A stretch of DNA of 64,000 nt from Brasenia schreberi. Taxonomy: Eukaryota > Streptophyta > Magnoliopsida > Nymphaeales > Cabombaceae. Where the stretch lies: the NCBI GenBank assembly GCA_036023115.1, contig JAYKKT010000089.1, positions 9,849,001-9,913,000 of the forward strand. Reading direction: 5' to 3'. This document shows, in pieces, positions 11,652-23,825 of the stretch; the first letter of the stretch is position 1; each line of letters opens with the position of its first letter. The notes under the pieces are model-generated. The model worked only from the letters and a program-made list of their open reading frames with translations, did not search any database and was not told where the DNA came from. Made by a program: the position numbers and the translations under genes.

Positions 11652-13394
11652 TTGTATGGATATAAATATTGCTGGGCTCAAATACAGTCTTTAAAAGGAT
11701 CAATCAATGACGGGTTTCCAAAGACAGTAAGGTGGACATAAAAGGAAGGCTAGGTACGATTCTAGAATGCTTATTGCAATGAATAAAGAGTGTGGAAAGG
11801 GATATGAAGTAGGAGAACGTATATGTTTTATTTTACTTCTCATTTTTGTTATTTTGCTTCTCATTTTTGCCCTTCTTCAACTAATCCTGTGTAACGTTTT
11901 ATATGACCATTGTTGGTTGTAAATATGAGAAAAAAATGTTATATATTTAAAACGTATGCAAGATTAAACATATACGTTATAAAAGACGAAAAAAACTTAT
12001 AACGAAAAGCCCAAACGAGAAAACCGGAAAGATGAAGTTATGATAACTCTCTAAAAAACATCAGAAAACAAAACAGAGAAATCTTCCATGAGAAAGCGGT
12101 ATGCGGGCAACCGTGTATACATTCCAATCTATTCCTTCTTTCGACAAGAAGTAGATCATCCTGTCCCTCCACAATCCTAGTTCCACTGTAGACCGTCGTT
12201 TCAAGTAAATCAACCGAAACACGGCAGTATTCCATTATTCGGTTCGAGCTGGGTTAACACACTATGGAGTAAGGCTTCCTCCGTGCTGGTTTTCTCCATT
12301 AACAAGCCTTTGGCTCAAGACCTTGCTCGCGGCAAGGAAGTGCAAAATACTTTGGTTCAACCAACTCTTGACAGTCCTCTAATCTTCAGTCTGTGGATTC
12401 CCCATAATATGTTAAATATGACACTGAGAGTGTTAGCTCAATGACGGAGCGCTTTAGCGCAGTTGCTATTGGTAGGGGGCTCGACTCGCTGCATGTGTGT
12501 CCGTAGGAAGAGAAACAGAAAGAGAGAGCGGTAGGTCTAAATGGATAATCATACAGTAAATGTAATTTTTACTTTTTAATTTAAATTTCCATTGTTCATC
12601 ATACAAATCGAAAGGTGAAAATGTTAATACACAATTATGTATTTAGAACTACCTATTTATATATAATTAATTAGACTACACTTAGTGAAAAATGTCTGTT
12701 TTGGTAAGTGTTTGCTTACGGATTCATGATAGTGTCCCTCCACGAGTGATTTGGATTCTAGTTATTGCAAGTTCGTGCCGCTCCATGACGGTAAGGAAAT
12801 TGGTTTCACGCAAGATCACTGTGTGGATCAATGTATTGGCCTCAGGGGTGGCTATTTCGACACTACTTGAGAACCCGGTCAAGGGAACCCAGAAATCGGG
12901 TCGCTTTTAGGTACCCCAGTTTAGGTATGGTTCGGCCCAAAGCAAGCCCTATAAAGCTGCTTCTCACCAGAACAACAACCTTGTGTCTACCCGATTTACC
13001 ACCCTAACATATTACGGATTTGTTCCCTATCTTTTGAATATTTTCTTACATTATGCAAACAAGATTGTTTCAACACACTGACACACGCATGCATGAACTC
13101 ATGTGTGGTTGCACACGCAAGTGCACACATGTATATAAGAGTGAGAGCTGCTAGATATCTTCATATGTTATACATTATCATCGTTCATGCGATCAATCAA
13201 ACGGCGGTGATTAAAATACTCATCCCATGTATCTATACTTCATGTAATACATTTGTGTGCATTAAATAGCCTCGATCCTTTTGTCGATGTTGACAGACGA
13301 TTAGATTCGCATCGCTCGTGCGATCACACGAATAATATCTATCAACTCCTAGTTTTTCATATATATATTTATTCATAATAATTAAGTTTTTCAC
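11651..13394. other. Intergenic DNA, no gene seen
   Basis: No family-like frame. 12430-12530 contains a 'GTTAGCTCAATGACGG' phrase like the SINE A box elsewhere in the window but without a clear B box. The small frames at 12038-12235 and 12692-12910 have no recognisable content. Confidence 0.55.
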
Positions 13395-13605
13395 ACACTA
13401 AATGGGTCGGGTACATTAGATTTTTTATTTTAATAGTGCTCACTCTCGTGTCATGTTAATAGTTAACTCAACATAAATCTTTTTTTAAAAAATCTTTTTG
13501 ATTTTTTTGTTTAATATTTTTATTATCTAGTTTTTTATACTCCTTACCTGCAACTTCTTGTGATCGTGTTTCCACGAGCTCATGCCATCTTAATTGAGGG
13601 CAAAG
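13395..13605 (-). mobile_element. Degenerate RTE LINE 3' fragment
   Basis: 'AAATGGGTCGGGTACATT', 'TCGTGTCATGTTAATAGTTA' and 'TCTAGTTTTTTATACTCCTT' align with the minus-strand form of the LINE 3' end seen at 48540 and 53795. The CAA-type end is lost and the copy is heavily mutated, so it is among the older insertions here. Confidence 0.6.
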
Positions 13606-14626
13606 TCTACGTGGTTTTTCTCAATGGTGTTGGTGGAAGAAGTATCTAAACTGGTAGCTGGTAAATCGCTTTCACATCCATTATCGGAAGAAGAAAAGTC
13701 GGATTCGGTCGAAGTTTGAAAACCGAAGAACAGAGGAACGGAGTTTTCTCTTCCTTGTTTGAGAACAAGACCGGACTTTTCAATATGGAAAGCTGGACCG
13801 CTTATAACTTGTGAGAGATGTCAAGAACACGAAATAACAAAATTATTCAAAAAATAATTAGAAGAAAAGATGAAAGATGTAGACAGAAGGTTAAACCCGA
13901 GACAAATGTGAGCAAAAACATTTGTGTTTCCGGCCACCCAAAGTGACACGGAAGAGATCACCTGTGCTTTGGGTTAATCTTTTCCGACACAAACAGAATG
14001 AAATGACATACAAGCATGAAATTGTTGGATGTGACACAAAAAAACGATACATGACCCAAAAAGGTACCTGTATTCATGTCCTCCTAAACTGACTTGTTAA
14101 TAGGGATGGCAACGGATGGGTCAGGGATGAGTATACCTGCACCCGGTCTCGACTGGAACCTTGATGAAGAGGACACGGATTTGGGTTCTCTTTTTCCCAA
14201 CAGGGTAACGGGGTGGGTACAGGGCATATGAGAACACGACCAGGGTTGGGTCTGGGTCATCCCGGATACAACACATACTATATATAATATGCGTTCATGT
14301 AATTACATACTGAATATTTCAGGAACAAGCTGTCTTCCTTAGCTCGCCAGTTGAGCTGAACGGTTTATATGAAGTCAATTGGGCAAGTTCGTGTCGTCTA
14401 TTTCTTGTGGCAATTGGGCAGGTCGAACCTCAAATTTGTGCTCTATACCTGTCTGGTTGAATACTTATCCTGTATCTACCCATTCAGTACTTGATCAAGG
14501 ACATTTGGGTTTTCCTCAACCTGATCATCGCTCAATGGAACAGGGTAATCCCTGACCCATTGGTGTCGGATTGGGTCGGGTTTCCATAATCAGCCCGATA
14601 GAGGGACTAAAGCCTGACACACACAC
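13606..14626. other. Spacer with GGGTC-rich hAT-like end
   Basis: No gene. At about 14098 'TAATAGGGATGGCAACGG' followed by 'GGGTCAGGGATGAGTA' resembles the start of common plant non-autonomous hAT elements. Related GGGT/ACCC text continues to about 15005, interrupted by SINE-like and microsatellite sequence. I could not find a convincing matching terminus or target duplication. Confidence 0.4.
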
Positions 14627-14627
14627 G

Positions 14628-14697
14628 TGCAATTCTGGGAGTCGAACTCCCCACCAGGAGAAGGGGGTTAGAGCGCCCCTCTATTGAGCTAACCCTT
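14628..14697 (-). repeat. tRNA-derived SINE head
   Basis: On the minus strand 'GGGTTAGCTCAATAGAGGGG' forms an A box and D arm. 'GGGAGTTCGACTCCC' is a perfect T arm with B box, about 30 nt further on. The remainder does not close a tRNA acceptor stem, so a SINE head or decayed tRNA copy is more likely than a working tRNA gene. Confidence 0.55.
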
Positions 14698-14841
14698 TGA
14701 GTGAAAAGTACTTTTGTTGCCCTTGCACATGCAACTCATACTTTGCTTCCATGTAAGGACGGCAATGGGGTGGGTGAATCTATTGGTTATTTGTTTAGGT
14801 TTTCTTTCCTCATGACGGGGCGAGTATGGTGCCAAAAAGCG

Positions 14842-14843
<2 letters not shown>

Positions 14844-14917
<74 letters not shown>
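14844..14917. repeat. (TA)n(TG)n microsatellite
   Basis: About 30 bp of TA followed by about 42 bp of TG. Reading frames across it are artefacts. Confidence 0.95.
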
Positions 14918-14918
<1 letters not shown>

Positions 14919-15133
14919 GTCGGGTATTCAGGTAGGGGTAATTATCCCTATACCCGCGACCCAGAAACTGATTGGGTCGGGTCAATAATGCGATACCTGC
15001 CCCCATCTCAATCTTTCTCTCAAATCCCCAGTTTGTTATGGTGCATAACTTGCTTTCCAGTTGATTCGTTTTCTACTCATGCAATTAGAAAATGATAAGC
15101 TAGAGAAAATTTTCTTTTGGTGATGACTTGTGT

Positions 15134-15215
15134 TCGTTAGTTCACGTGGCAAGGCGCTCCACTCACAAGACGAAGATTGTGAGTTCGGTTTGCAAGGAGT
15201 GCAACACACACTTGG
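15134..15215 (+). repeat. tRNA-like SINE head
   Basis: 'CGTTAGTTCACGTGGCAAGG' resembles the A box region and 'GTGAGTTCGGTTTGC' the B box, at tRNA-like spacing. It lies 0.45 kb from one similar element and 0.15 kb from another. Confidence 0.4.
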
Positions 15216-15343
15216 GGGTCAAACGCCAGCGTTAGAGAATCCAGTCCTATGGGTTGGGCTAAGGGTCAGAGTGTAGACATTTTCTTCTTCTTTTGTTATT
15301 ATAAGACGAGGTCGAAGCCTCACATCCACCCACACATGATCCC

Positions 15344-15413
15344 TTGAGAGTCGAACTCCTCACCAACAGTAATAGCGACAGAATACCCCACCGTTCAGCT
15401 AACGCTCTGGTGC
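15344..15413 (-). repeat. tRNA-like SINE head
   Basis: On the minus strand 'AGCGTTAGCTGAACGG' (A box) is followed by 'GGAGTTCGACTCTC' (T arm and B box) at tRNA spacing. No full cloverleaf is evident. Confidence 0.5.
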
Positions 15414-15568
15414 AATTTAAAATTATTTATGTATTACCAAACGTCGATGGCTTTGACTTTGTGTATGTAGATTCTTCACGGTGGTCCTACACAGCTAGGG
15501 GTCCACTCTCAAGGTTGACGATCATGAGTTCCGCATGGGATAATGTGGGAGCATTATTGCCTCAGGCC

Positions 15569-15585
15569 TATATATATATATATAT

Positions 15586-15634
<49 letters not shown>

Positions 15635-15670
15635 GATAGATAAAGAGAGAGAGAGAGAGAGAGAGAGAGA
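15569..15670. repeat. (TA)n(GA)n microsatellite
   Basis: A TA run passes into two long GA runs broken by 'AATAGATAGATAAAG'. Confidence 0.95.
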
Positions 15671-16306
15671 ATACATGTACATATGATTAAATGCTTAAAA
15701 ACACTCAAGGATTTCAAAGATCAGCGATTAGAATTTAAATTTTAAAAATAGAAAATTAAGCTGATACTTTTTTAAGTACATTTGTTGTATCTCATACTTT
15801 TTACTTTCTCATCAACGTTGAATCTTTTTCAAACATGGTATGGCGGTACCATTTTAAGTACATTTGTTGTATATTATACTTTTTACTTTCTCATCAACGA
15901 TCAATCTTTTTCAAATCTTAAAACAGTAAGTATGTAATAATTTACTTTTTATTTCAAAACTCTACCATTAATTGTTATTATCGAATTATAAAAATATTTA
16001 AAAGTGTTAGCGTATACCAATTTCTTTCTCTCTCTATATATAATATAAGCCAAAATTTGAAATTATGACCTTTTGTGAGAAGGACATGCCCTCCAGCTTC
16101 CGACATTAGGCCTCTTTAATTTGTCCGCTAGTAGATGCCTTCTATCCTAAAAGGTCGACCCTCCAAATTTGACGCCAATTTGTCATAAGGATAACCAATA
16201 AGGTCCAAGAGTCACAGCGTGGACGGATAAGTCCAGGGCAATATGCTTATAACAAGTGGAGGACTACCATCTCTCTCTATTTCTTGTGTGTGTGGGTGCG
16301 TGCATA
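15671..16306. other. Upstream region of LecRK1
   Basis: 'TTTAAGTACATTTGTTGTAT' with following 'ATACTTTTTACTTTCTCATC' occurs twice (about 15771 and 15854), an imperfect tandem duplication of about 83 bp. A TATA-like 'TATATATAATATAA' lies at 16036-16049, 258 bp before the kinase ATG, and is a candidate promoter core. The last 150 bp recur in part upstream of LecRK2 (39447-39540), so they predate the duplication. Confidence 0.5.
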
Positions 16307-18320
16307 ATGTTCCTACTTCCCATCTTCTTCATCGCCCTGCTAATCGAACTCAGCCCGACCTTCTCAATCACCAGCATTACCACCTTTACTTACACTTCCT
16401 TCCCGGGGAATGGTATCCCTAATATCAGCTTGTCCGGTGATGCTCGTCAATCAAGTCAAGGAGTCATCGATCTCACCTTCGACAGTGCTGGCCGAGGTCT
16501 CAACTGGAGTGTCGGCACAGTGAGCTATGCTTATCCCATTCGACTCCATGATCAAGTCACAGGCAGAATTGCAGATTTCAGTACCCATTTCACCTTCATC
16601 ATCGATTCTAGCATCAACAAAACCTACCGAGGAGAAGGACTCACCTTCTTCTTAGCTCGAGCGAATTGGACCTTGCCTGAAGACTGCTCCAACCAGTGGC
16701 TCGGCCTCGTGAACTCCACCCTCAACAAAGAGCCCACCAAGTCCAACCAAATTGTAGCCGTCGAGTTTGACACACAAATGAACTATGACGTGGGTGATCC
16801 GAGCGGTAACCACATGGGCATTGATGTTAACTCTGTCATCTCCAAGGTGACGACGAATTGGGCGTGGGACAATACAGGTAAACTGAACGGTGAAGCATGG
16901 GTCTCGTACGAATCCACCACACAGACCCTCTTTGCAAGAATGACCAACAAGAACCTGCAACCCTACACGGAATGGAACGTTTCTTGGCGTATCGACTTCA
17001 GCCAGTTTCTGCCTGAGCACGTTCTTGTGGGCTTCACGGCTTCCACCGGAAAATACGCGCAAATAAACAGGCTTTCATCGTGGAATTTCACATTAAACCT
17101 CACTACTCCAGATTCACGTCCGACGAAACGAGCCAAATCCCTCATCCTAGTGCTATGTTTGGTCGTGTTAATTCTCGGGGCCATAGGAACTATAGCGGCC
17201 ATGACCATGATTAGGAAGAGAATTAGCATGAACGGTGGAATGGAGGAGGAGGAGGATGAGGGAGAAGATGATGAAGGTACGACTGACTTTGGGAGAGGAC
17301 CTAGGAGGTTTCGCTATGCGGACCTCGCAGAAGCTACTAAATGCTTCAGCGAGGAGGAGAGACTTGGCGGAGGTGGGTTCGGCTCGGTGTACAGAGGTGT
17401 TCTGAAAGACACCCATGAGGTCGTGGCAGTGAAGCGTTTATCCAAAGGCTCAAGACAAGGGAAGAAGGAATACATTTCGGAGGTGACTGCAATCAGCCAG
17501 CTGCGCCACCGTAACCTGGTGAGGCTGATCGGGTGGTGCCACGAACGATGTGAAAGGTTGCTGGTTTACGAGTACAATGATGGTGGGAGCCTAGACTCAC
17601 ACTTGTTTGCTCCCAAGACCGATCAGGTCCAGCCCTTTAGACTCATCATCATCGAACTACCATTTATATCCTATTCTGATATCTTGTTCTCAACAAATTT
17701 CTATCTTCTTGTTCCTTTGAATCTTACAGGTCCTTTCCTGGGTTCAAAGGATGAAGATCGCTCTGGATGTGGCCTCGGCGTTGCTGTATTTGCATGAGGA
17801 GTGGGTGCAGTGTGTGCTACACCGTGACATCAAGACAAGCAACGTGATGATCGACTCCAATTTCAATGCACGGCTCGGCGACTTTGGGTTAGCCCGATTG
17901 GTGGACCATGGCTGTGACCCACAAACAACAGCGGTGGCCGGAACCATGGGTTACATTGCGCCAGAGTGTGTGATGAGAGGCAAGGTGGGCAAGGAGAGCG
18001 ACGTATACAGCTTCGGTATGGTGCTACTAGAGATTGCCTGTGGTAGAAGGGCTTGGGCGCCGGTCGACGAGAAGGAAACCCTATTAGTAGAGTGGTTGTG
18101 GGAGCTTTACGGCTCGGGTGCACTCCTAGAGGCTATTGATCAGAGGCTGGGGTCAATTTTCAATCGAGAAGAGGCAGAGTGCATGATGGTCGTTGGGTTG
18201 TGGTGTATTTCACTAGATAAGGAGAGTAGGCCCACCATGAAGGAAGCAATTCGAACATTGAACTTCCACGCCGAGCTGCCCACGCTGTTGGGGCAGTCTG
18301 TGCTTCCCGAATGCGTCTAA
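16307..18320 (+). CDS. L-type lectin receptor-like kinase (LecRK1)
   Basis: Plasma-membrane receptor kinase of the plant defence and development class. The frame is open upstream to a GTG at 16256, but the first ATG is 16307 and gives a good signal peptide (MFLLPIFFIALLIELSPTFS). A legume-lectin domain follows (about residues 21-260), with the metal-site stretch VAVEFDTQM..DPSGNHMGID, then a membrane segment (LILVLCLVVLILGAIG) and an acidic juxtamembrane run. The kinase has the G-loop LGGGGFGSVY, VAVKRL lysine, HRDIKTSN, DFG, and the APE-like APECV. Exons 16307-17626 and 17730-18320 join at CAG|GTC, restoring LSWVQRMKIALDV; the 103-bp intron is unusual, since most family members are intronless. 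Total 636 residues, within family range. No frameshift seen. The 3' flank recurs at 23.8 and 28.4 kb. Confidence 0.88.
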
Positions 18321-18780
18321 AGGGTTTGGTTATGGCACAGCGGAAGCCGAAAGCCGACTGTCCCTTGTTCTGTTTTTTCTTGTTTTATGTATTTCCTATA
18401 ACATAGGATGAAAAGAGGAACAAAAAAAAATGTATGTTGTTTCTAGTTTACCAGCTGAGGGTTTTATCAAAAGACTGAAAGTGTGAATCTCGCATCACTT
18501 TTTATATGATTCTTTGTATTTATACTTGACTTTTCATCTTCCGAGTTTTCTTCTCTTGGCTTTCCTTTTAACAACCATTTCGATTTATTTGGGAAATGCA
18601 TGTGACTTTTTCAAAAAACGAAAATTTGTTTTTATGAACATTTGTATTCTCGAAAATACGATCTCATGAAATCTGATAAAAGGGCCCTTCTTCCCGCATT
18701 TCATGATCGTTATTAGTAATGGGGCCGATAGTGGCCATCCACATTTTTTCCACAAACAATGTGTTTTTCTAGCATAACTC
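18321..18780 (+). repeat. LecRK 3' flank, copy 1
   Basis: Text such as 'AAAGCCGACTGTCCCTTG', 'AGGATGAAAAGAGGAACAAA' and 'GTGTGAATCTCGC.TCACTTT' recurs at 23.88-24.1 kb and partly at 28.43-28.6 kb. The match ends near 18745, where the Copia-derived region begins, so the Copia insertion or its deletion probably cut this copy. Confidence 0.7.
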
Positions 18781-21700
18781 ATAACAAAGTATATTCTCTA
18801 GACTTATATACTAAGGATATCTCAAGCCCATATGGGTTATATGTTTAGTAAACAATTCTTTTGAGATGTCTTTTGTTAAGGGGTCAAACATATCAATAGT
18901 TGACATATAACATATAGTTATTTTATTTCTTTTGAGCATATCATGAACATAGTGATATTTAATCATTATATACTTGTTTCGTGAGTTATCAACTCCACTC
19001 TTAAGAAGAGTAATTGTTGCACAATATATAACAACTGACTCATTAGCTATATCTAGCTTTAAATCACGTATGAAGCGACTTATCCAAACGCCACTAGTAG
19101 CAGTCATACTGCAAGCAACATACTCAACCTCTTGTGTATGCAACGCTACACAACCTTGTTTCTTACATGCTCAAGAAATTACACTAGCTCCAAATAAAAA
19201 TATTTATCCTTAGATTTATTTGCTATCATTTTTACTCCCAGCAAAATCAATATTTAAGTATTCTATCGCTTTTAGTTCATTTGCTTGAAAACAAAGTTTC
19301 AAGTCTTTTGTTCTTTTGATATATTTTACAATCCTTTCACTGCTATCCAATATTGTCATCCAGGATTACTTTGATATCTACTCAGAAAACCATCAACAAA
19401 ACTGATATCAAGTCCTATGCACAACATAGCATACATCGAGTTGCCTATAGCCTTGCATAAGGAACATTAGGCTTATCGTCTTCTTCATCGGGACAATCAA
19501 CCTTACTCAATTTAACCCCTTTCGCAACAGGTGTAGATACATACTTGCATTCACCCATTTTAAACTTCTTGAGAATATAATCAATATCTCTCTCTTAACT
19601 TAGACATAAAAGTTTTGATTCTCTATCTTCAGAAATCTTTATACTAAGGATATAGGAAGCTTCTCCCATATCCTTCATTTCGAATCTTAAGTTTAACTAT
19701 TACTGGTTTTGACAATCATCGAATTGTCATTCCTAGTCAACAACATGCCATCTACATATAAAGATAGGATGAAAAAGTAGCACCCACTGTTCCAGATGAA
19801 TATAAAGTGATCAAGCTCATTAATCACAAACTCAACTTCAACTATGGCATTTTAAAAAGTTAAATACCATTGATGAGGTGATTGTTTTATGTCATATAGG
19901 GATTTTCTTAACCTATATACTTTATCTTCTTAGCCTTCAACTATATATCTTTCAGACTGCTGCATATATATGATTTCATCTAAATCTTTATTTAGAAAAA
20001 CAGTCTTTACATCTAACTCATACAAATCCAAATTATAATACGTTAATATTGCCAAGAATATTCTAATGGATGCAAATTTTACAATGGGAAAATATGTCTC
20101 AACATAATCTATCTTCTCTTTTTGCGAAAAAACCTTTGCGACCAACCACAATTTAAATATGTCTCAACATAATCTATCTTCATCTATAGCTTTTTCTCAG
20201 TTTGACGATTTAGATGAGTTAATAGCCTGCTGATATATCAAGTTATCAGTCAACTAATCTAAATTTATCGAATTACATACTTCCTGCGCAAGGTGAGTAT
20301 GATAATCCTTAAAGTAGAACGGTGTGACCCTAAGTCTTTTGTGTCCACTTAAAGATTCTGTTTTGTTGAGGAAGCTCATCAATGGCTTCAAATGATGATT
20401 GATCTAAACATACTATATCATCAACATACTCATTATCATTCTTAAGGATATCATTCTTAGTCTCTTCTAAGAATTTTGCATCCCTGCTTTCTATTGGTCC
20501 ATCATCCTTGTTATAAAATCGATATCTTTTAGGATATGCGATGAACATATATCTCAAGGACCTACTATCTAGTTTGTCTCTAGATTGATCAAGGATCTTC
20601 ACATGAGCGATGGATCCCCACCTCTTGAAATGATTTAGGTTTGGTTTTATTTCAAACCATATCTCATATGGTATAGAGAATACAACTTTATATAGAACTC
20701 TATTGAGTATATGCACAATTGTACTTACTGTTTCTTACCCAAATATCATTAGCATAAAAACATATATTAACATAAATCTTGTCATATTCAATAGAGTCAT
20801 GTTATATCTCTTTGCTATACCATTATGTTGAGGTATCATGGGCATTGTATTTTGTTTTGCAATACCAAAGTCTTGGTAGAATTCTAAAAATTTTGTAGAG
20901 GTATATTTTTCTCCTTTATCTGATCTTAAGACTTTGATTGTATGCCCTAATTGATTCTGTATTTCTTGCTTGTATTCTTTCATTGCTTCAAGTGCCTCAG
21001 ATTTATGTGTTAAGATATATATAAGTATATCTCAAGTAATCATCAATAAAAGTTATTAAATAAACTTTTACTCAATGTGTTCTTACTCTAAACAGTTCAC
21101 ATAAATCAATGTGAAAATCCCTAATAGGGTTGTTGCCCTATTTACTTCTTTGGGAAATAATTTTTTAGTCATTTTCTTTTATATAAAATCCTCACACTTA
21201 TTAAAAGTGTTTTCATGAAAATTGGGCAATAAATTAGAGTTGGTTAATTTTCTCAACTTCTTCAAACTTATATGACCCAATCTTTTATACCATACATTCA
21301 CATAGACACTGTCAATATGACTAGAAGAACCTTCATTTTCATTAATGTTGAGTTTAAATAATTCATAAGCAACATCAAACAAATTAGAAAATGGTATCCT
21401 GCCATATTTTTTCACACTGACTTTCCTAGGAACAAACTTGATCTCAAACTGTTTTTTTACTAAGGCAAGGACCAATACAAGATTGCGCATAGTAGAGGGT
21501 ACAATTAATATATCAGTGAGTACAATCGGTATGCCTTATACAAAAATACTAAAGGACCCAACCCCAAGAATATCAGAAAATGTATTGTTCTTCATGTATA
21601 CTCGATGCTCTCTAGGCTGGTATTCTTTAAGGTCCATGACTCTCTCTTTGTTTTTTGTTATATGCCAGGTTGCTGAAGAGTTGATCTACCAACCAGTCAC

Positions 21701-22490
21701 TAGGCGTTCCATATAGAGGCACTAAAAAATGACGTGAATTATTTTTTGTTTCTCTCTTGAGACGTGTCATTTATTGTTTTCTACATTAGTCTTCTTGTTG
21801 TGGCAATATCTTTTGTAGTACCACATCTTGCCACAGTTGAAGTACTTTACCTAAGAAGCAAATTCCTACGATTTCTTAAAATTTTAACGGCTCTACTTTT
21901 TATTATTAATAAATTTCTCATTTGGTTTTCTTTCTTCCTTGTTGTTCTTTGAGCTAGACCATAGATCATCTTGAGCAACTAGCAATTTTTATCTTTTATT
22001 TTTGTTTATATGTTCTTATTTGATTACTAGTTTTAATGAGAATTCTGAAAAGATAAAATCAGGTATAAGTCTGAGAGTTGTGGTTACCATGTTTTAGGAA
22101 GGGAGAAGACTGTTTAGAATTATAGATATTTGCATCGGTTTAGGAATGACTGACTTTACCATAGTCAAATCTCTAGCCATTACCAATATTTGATTAACAT
22201 GTTCAACTATATTGTCAACTTCTTTTATTTTGTATGAGTTATACTTTTGAAGAAGTAGTTGTACGTGCACCTTAGCTGTAGTATCATATTTAGCGATCAT
22301 AAAATCAAATAGCTCTTTAGCAATTTTAAATTTCTAAAAGATCCTAACCAAGTCATCTTTCATGTAAGTCAACATTATTATCCGGTCTATTGTGTCATCT
22401 ATTAGAAATGTCTTATATCTCGCTTTTTTCTCATATGTTACAACTGGTGTATGAGGTAAAATTCGTTTATTTTAGTATATAGTCAACTCC
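18781..22490 (-). mobile_element. Decayed Ty1/Copia retrotransposon
   Basis: Reading the minus strand from 22490 down, the order is Copia. First a gag piece (22300-22094, VQLLLQKYNSYK), then a GAG-pre-integrase motif (21490-21179, WYKRLGHISLKKL). Next come the integrase core (20983-20735, VLRSDKGEKYTS..FYQDFGI and QHNGIAKR) and integrase C-terminus (20716-20330, PYEIWFEIKPNLNHFKRWG). Reverse transcriptase follows (20151-19930, YVETYFPIVKFASIRIFLAI and LDVKTVFLNKDL), then RNase H (19143-18811, EVEYVACSMTATSGVW, IKYHYVHDML). Every domain is broken by stops or frameshifts. I could not find paired LTRs or a primer-binding site, so the ends are approximate and the element is long dead. Confidence 0.85.
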
Positions 22491-23279
22491 TTCTAAAGTT
22501 AAGGCCACTAAAATTCTTTTTTTTCAAGTTTAGAAATTTAGACCATTTAACTTTTCAGTCTTTGCCAATTCAGACACGTAAATACTAAAAGTAATTTTTT
22601 TAAACTTTTAGCAGAGATAATAAGTAGAAAGCCTACATATTTTAAGATAGAAAACATAAAACATGCATAAGATGGATTTATATAAAATATTCATAAAGAA
22701 CAAAAAAAGCCAGGCACCCTAAGTAATAAACAATAAATATTTCAAGAGTTTGTATTGCAATTTATTTAACTTGTAGGTACTATTCTAGAAAAATAATAAA
22801 AATCAAGGAGTTTTTAGGCATTATTCTGTAGTTTACTTAACTTGAAGGTACTATTTTGGAAATACAGTAAAATACTGAGATGGTATTTAAAAAATTAATG
22901 TTTAGGGCACTTTTTAGAAAGTAAAGGGTATTCTTGTACTTTTCTAAGGTGGTATAATGGATATTTTAAAAAAGTTATAGGGCTATATCCATAAAATTAC
23001 ATAAAATCCAGGTTTGTAATTTTTTGAAATGACGAGGGACAAATCAATAAAACTATACCCTATTTTTTTTGTAGTTTCATGGACTATTAGCTGGTAGAAA
23101 AGACTTTTTACACTAATAAGGGTACAATATTCTTTTCACCCAAAATATCTGAATATTTCAGTAATTTTGCCTGTTGGTATTTTGTAATTTTAATTTTCGT
23201 GCAAGGGCAAAATCGATATTTCATTAGAAAAATCGTTGTCCTGGGAAGCTTTTCGCCCGTGATTTTGGCGGGTTTAAAC
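22491..23279. other. AT-rich spacer beyond the Copia relic
   Basis: No gene. Possibly old LTR or Copia flank. 'TTTA.CTTG.AGGTACTATT' occurs twice (about 22768 and 22837), indicating an imperfect duplication of about 70-bp spacing. Confidence 0.5.
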
Positions 23280-23364
23280 ACAAGAGAGAGAGAGAGAGAG
23301 AGATAGTGAGACAAGAGGGAGAAGAGGAGCGGCTCTCACCACCGTCCTTCCCAATCTTTGTCTC

Positions 23365-23490
23365 GGGTCATCTGGGCTTTGCCTTTGGCCATCTTGGGGT
23401 CTTTGCCTTAAGTCATCTGGGCACTTTTGTCTCTAACCGTCTGGGCTTTGCCTAAGGCCGTCTTTCGCTTTCGCCTCTGGCTGTCTTGAC
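23365..23490. repeat. Degenerate ~30-bp minisatellite
   Basis: Variants of 'TCATCTGGGCTTTGCCT' and 'GGCCATCTTGGGGTCTTTGCC' follow one another about four or five times. The paralogous tract is at 27424-27560. Confidence 0.65.
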
Positions 23491-23825
23491 TTTACTTCTT
23501 TTCCTCTTTGGTTTCATTGCTGAGAGAGAGAGAAAACAAGAAGATGAAACAAAGAGGAGGCTGACAACTATTCTTTTTCGCTTAACTAACCGTCTCTTTT
23601 TCTTCTTTCTCTTTACCTGATCTCTATTGTATTCAAGTTATGCCTTTGATTTCTAAGGCTTTGATCTACATAAGGCCACCTTCAACGAGTGGCTTCCAGT
23701 TGTCCAAACTTTCTTTTCCTCTTTTCGTTTCCTTCCTCATTTTTTTATTTTTAAAAATCTACTTATGTTGTACAATCGACGTACCTTTTTAGAGTTGTCA
23801 TAGAGCTTGAATAGGCACTGATACA

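Noticed and set aside
14628..14697. Functional tRNA gene
   Set aside because: A and B boxes and a T arm are present, but no acceptor stem closes and the anticodon arm is not convincing; a SINE head fits better.
14098..15005. A complete non-autonomous hAT
   Set aside because: The left end looks right (TAGGGATGGCAAC), but no matching inverted end or 8-bp duplication could be found.
16256..16306. Upstream start of LecRK1 (GTG)
   Set aside because: The frame is open from a GTG, but plant genes start at ATG; 16307 is the first ATG and gives a good signal peptide.
18781..22490. LTRs of the Copia relic
   Set aside because: No pair of direct repeats was visible at its edges; calling LTRs would be a guess.
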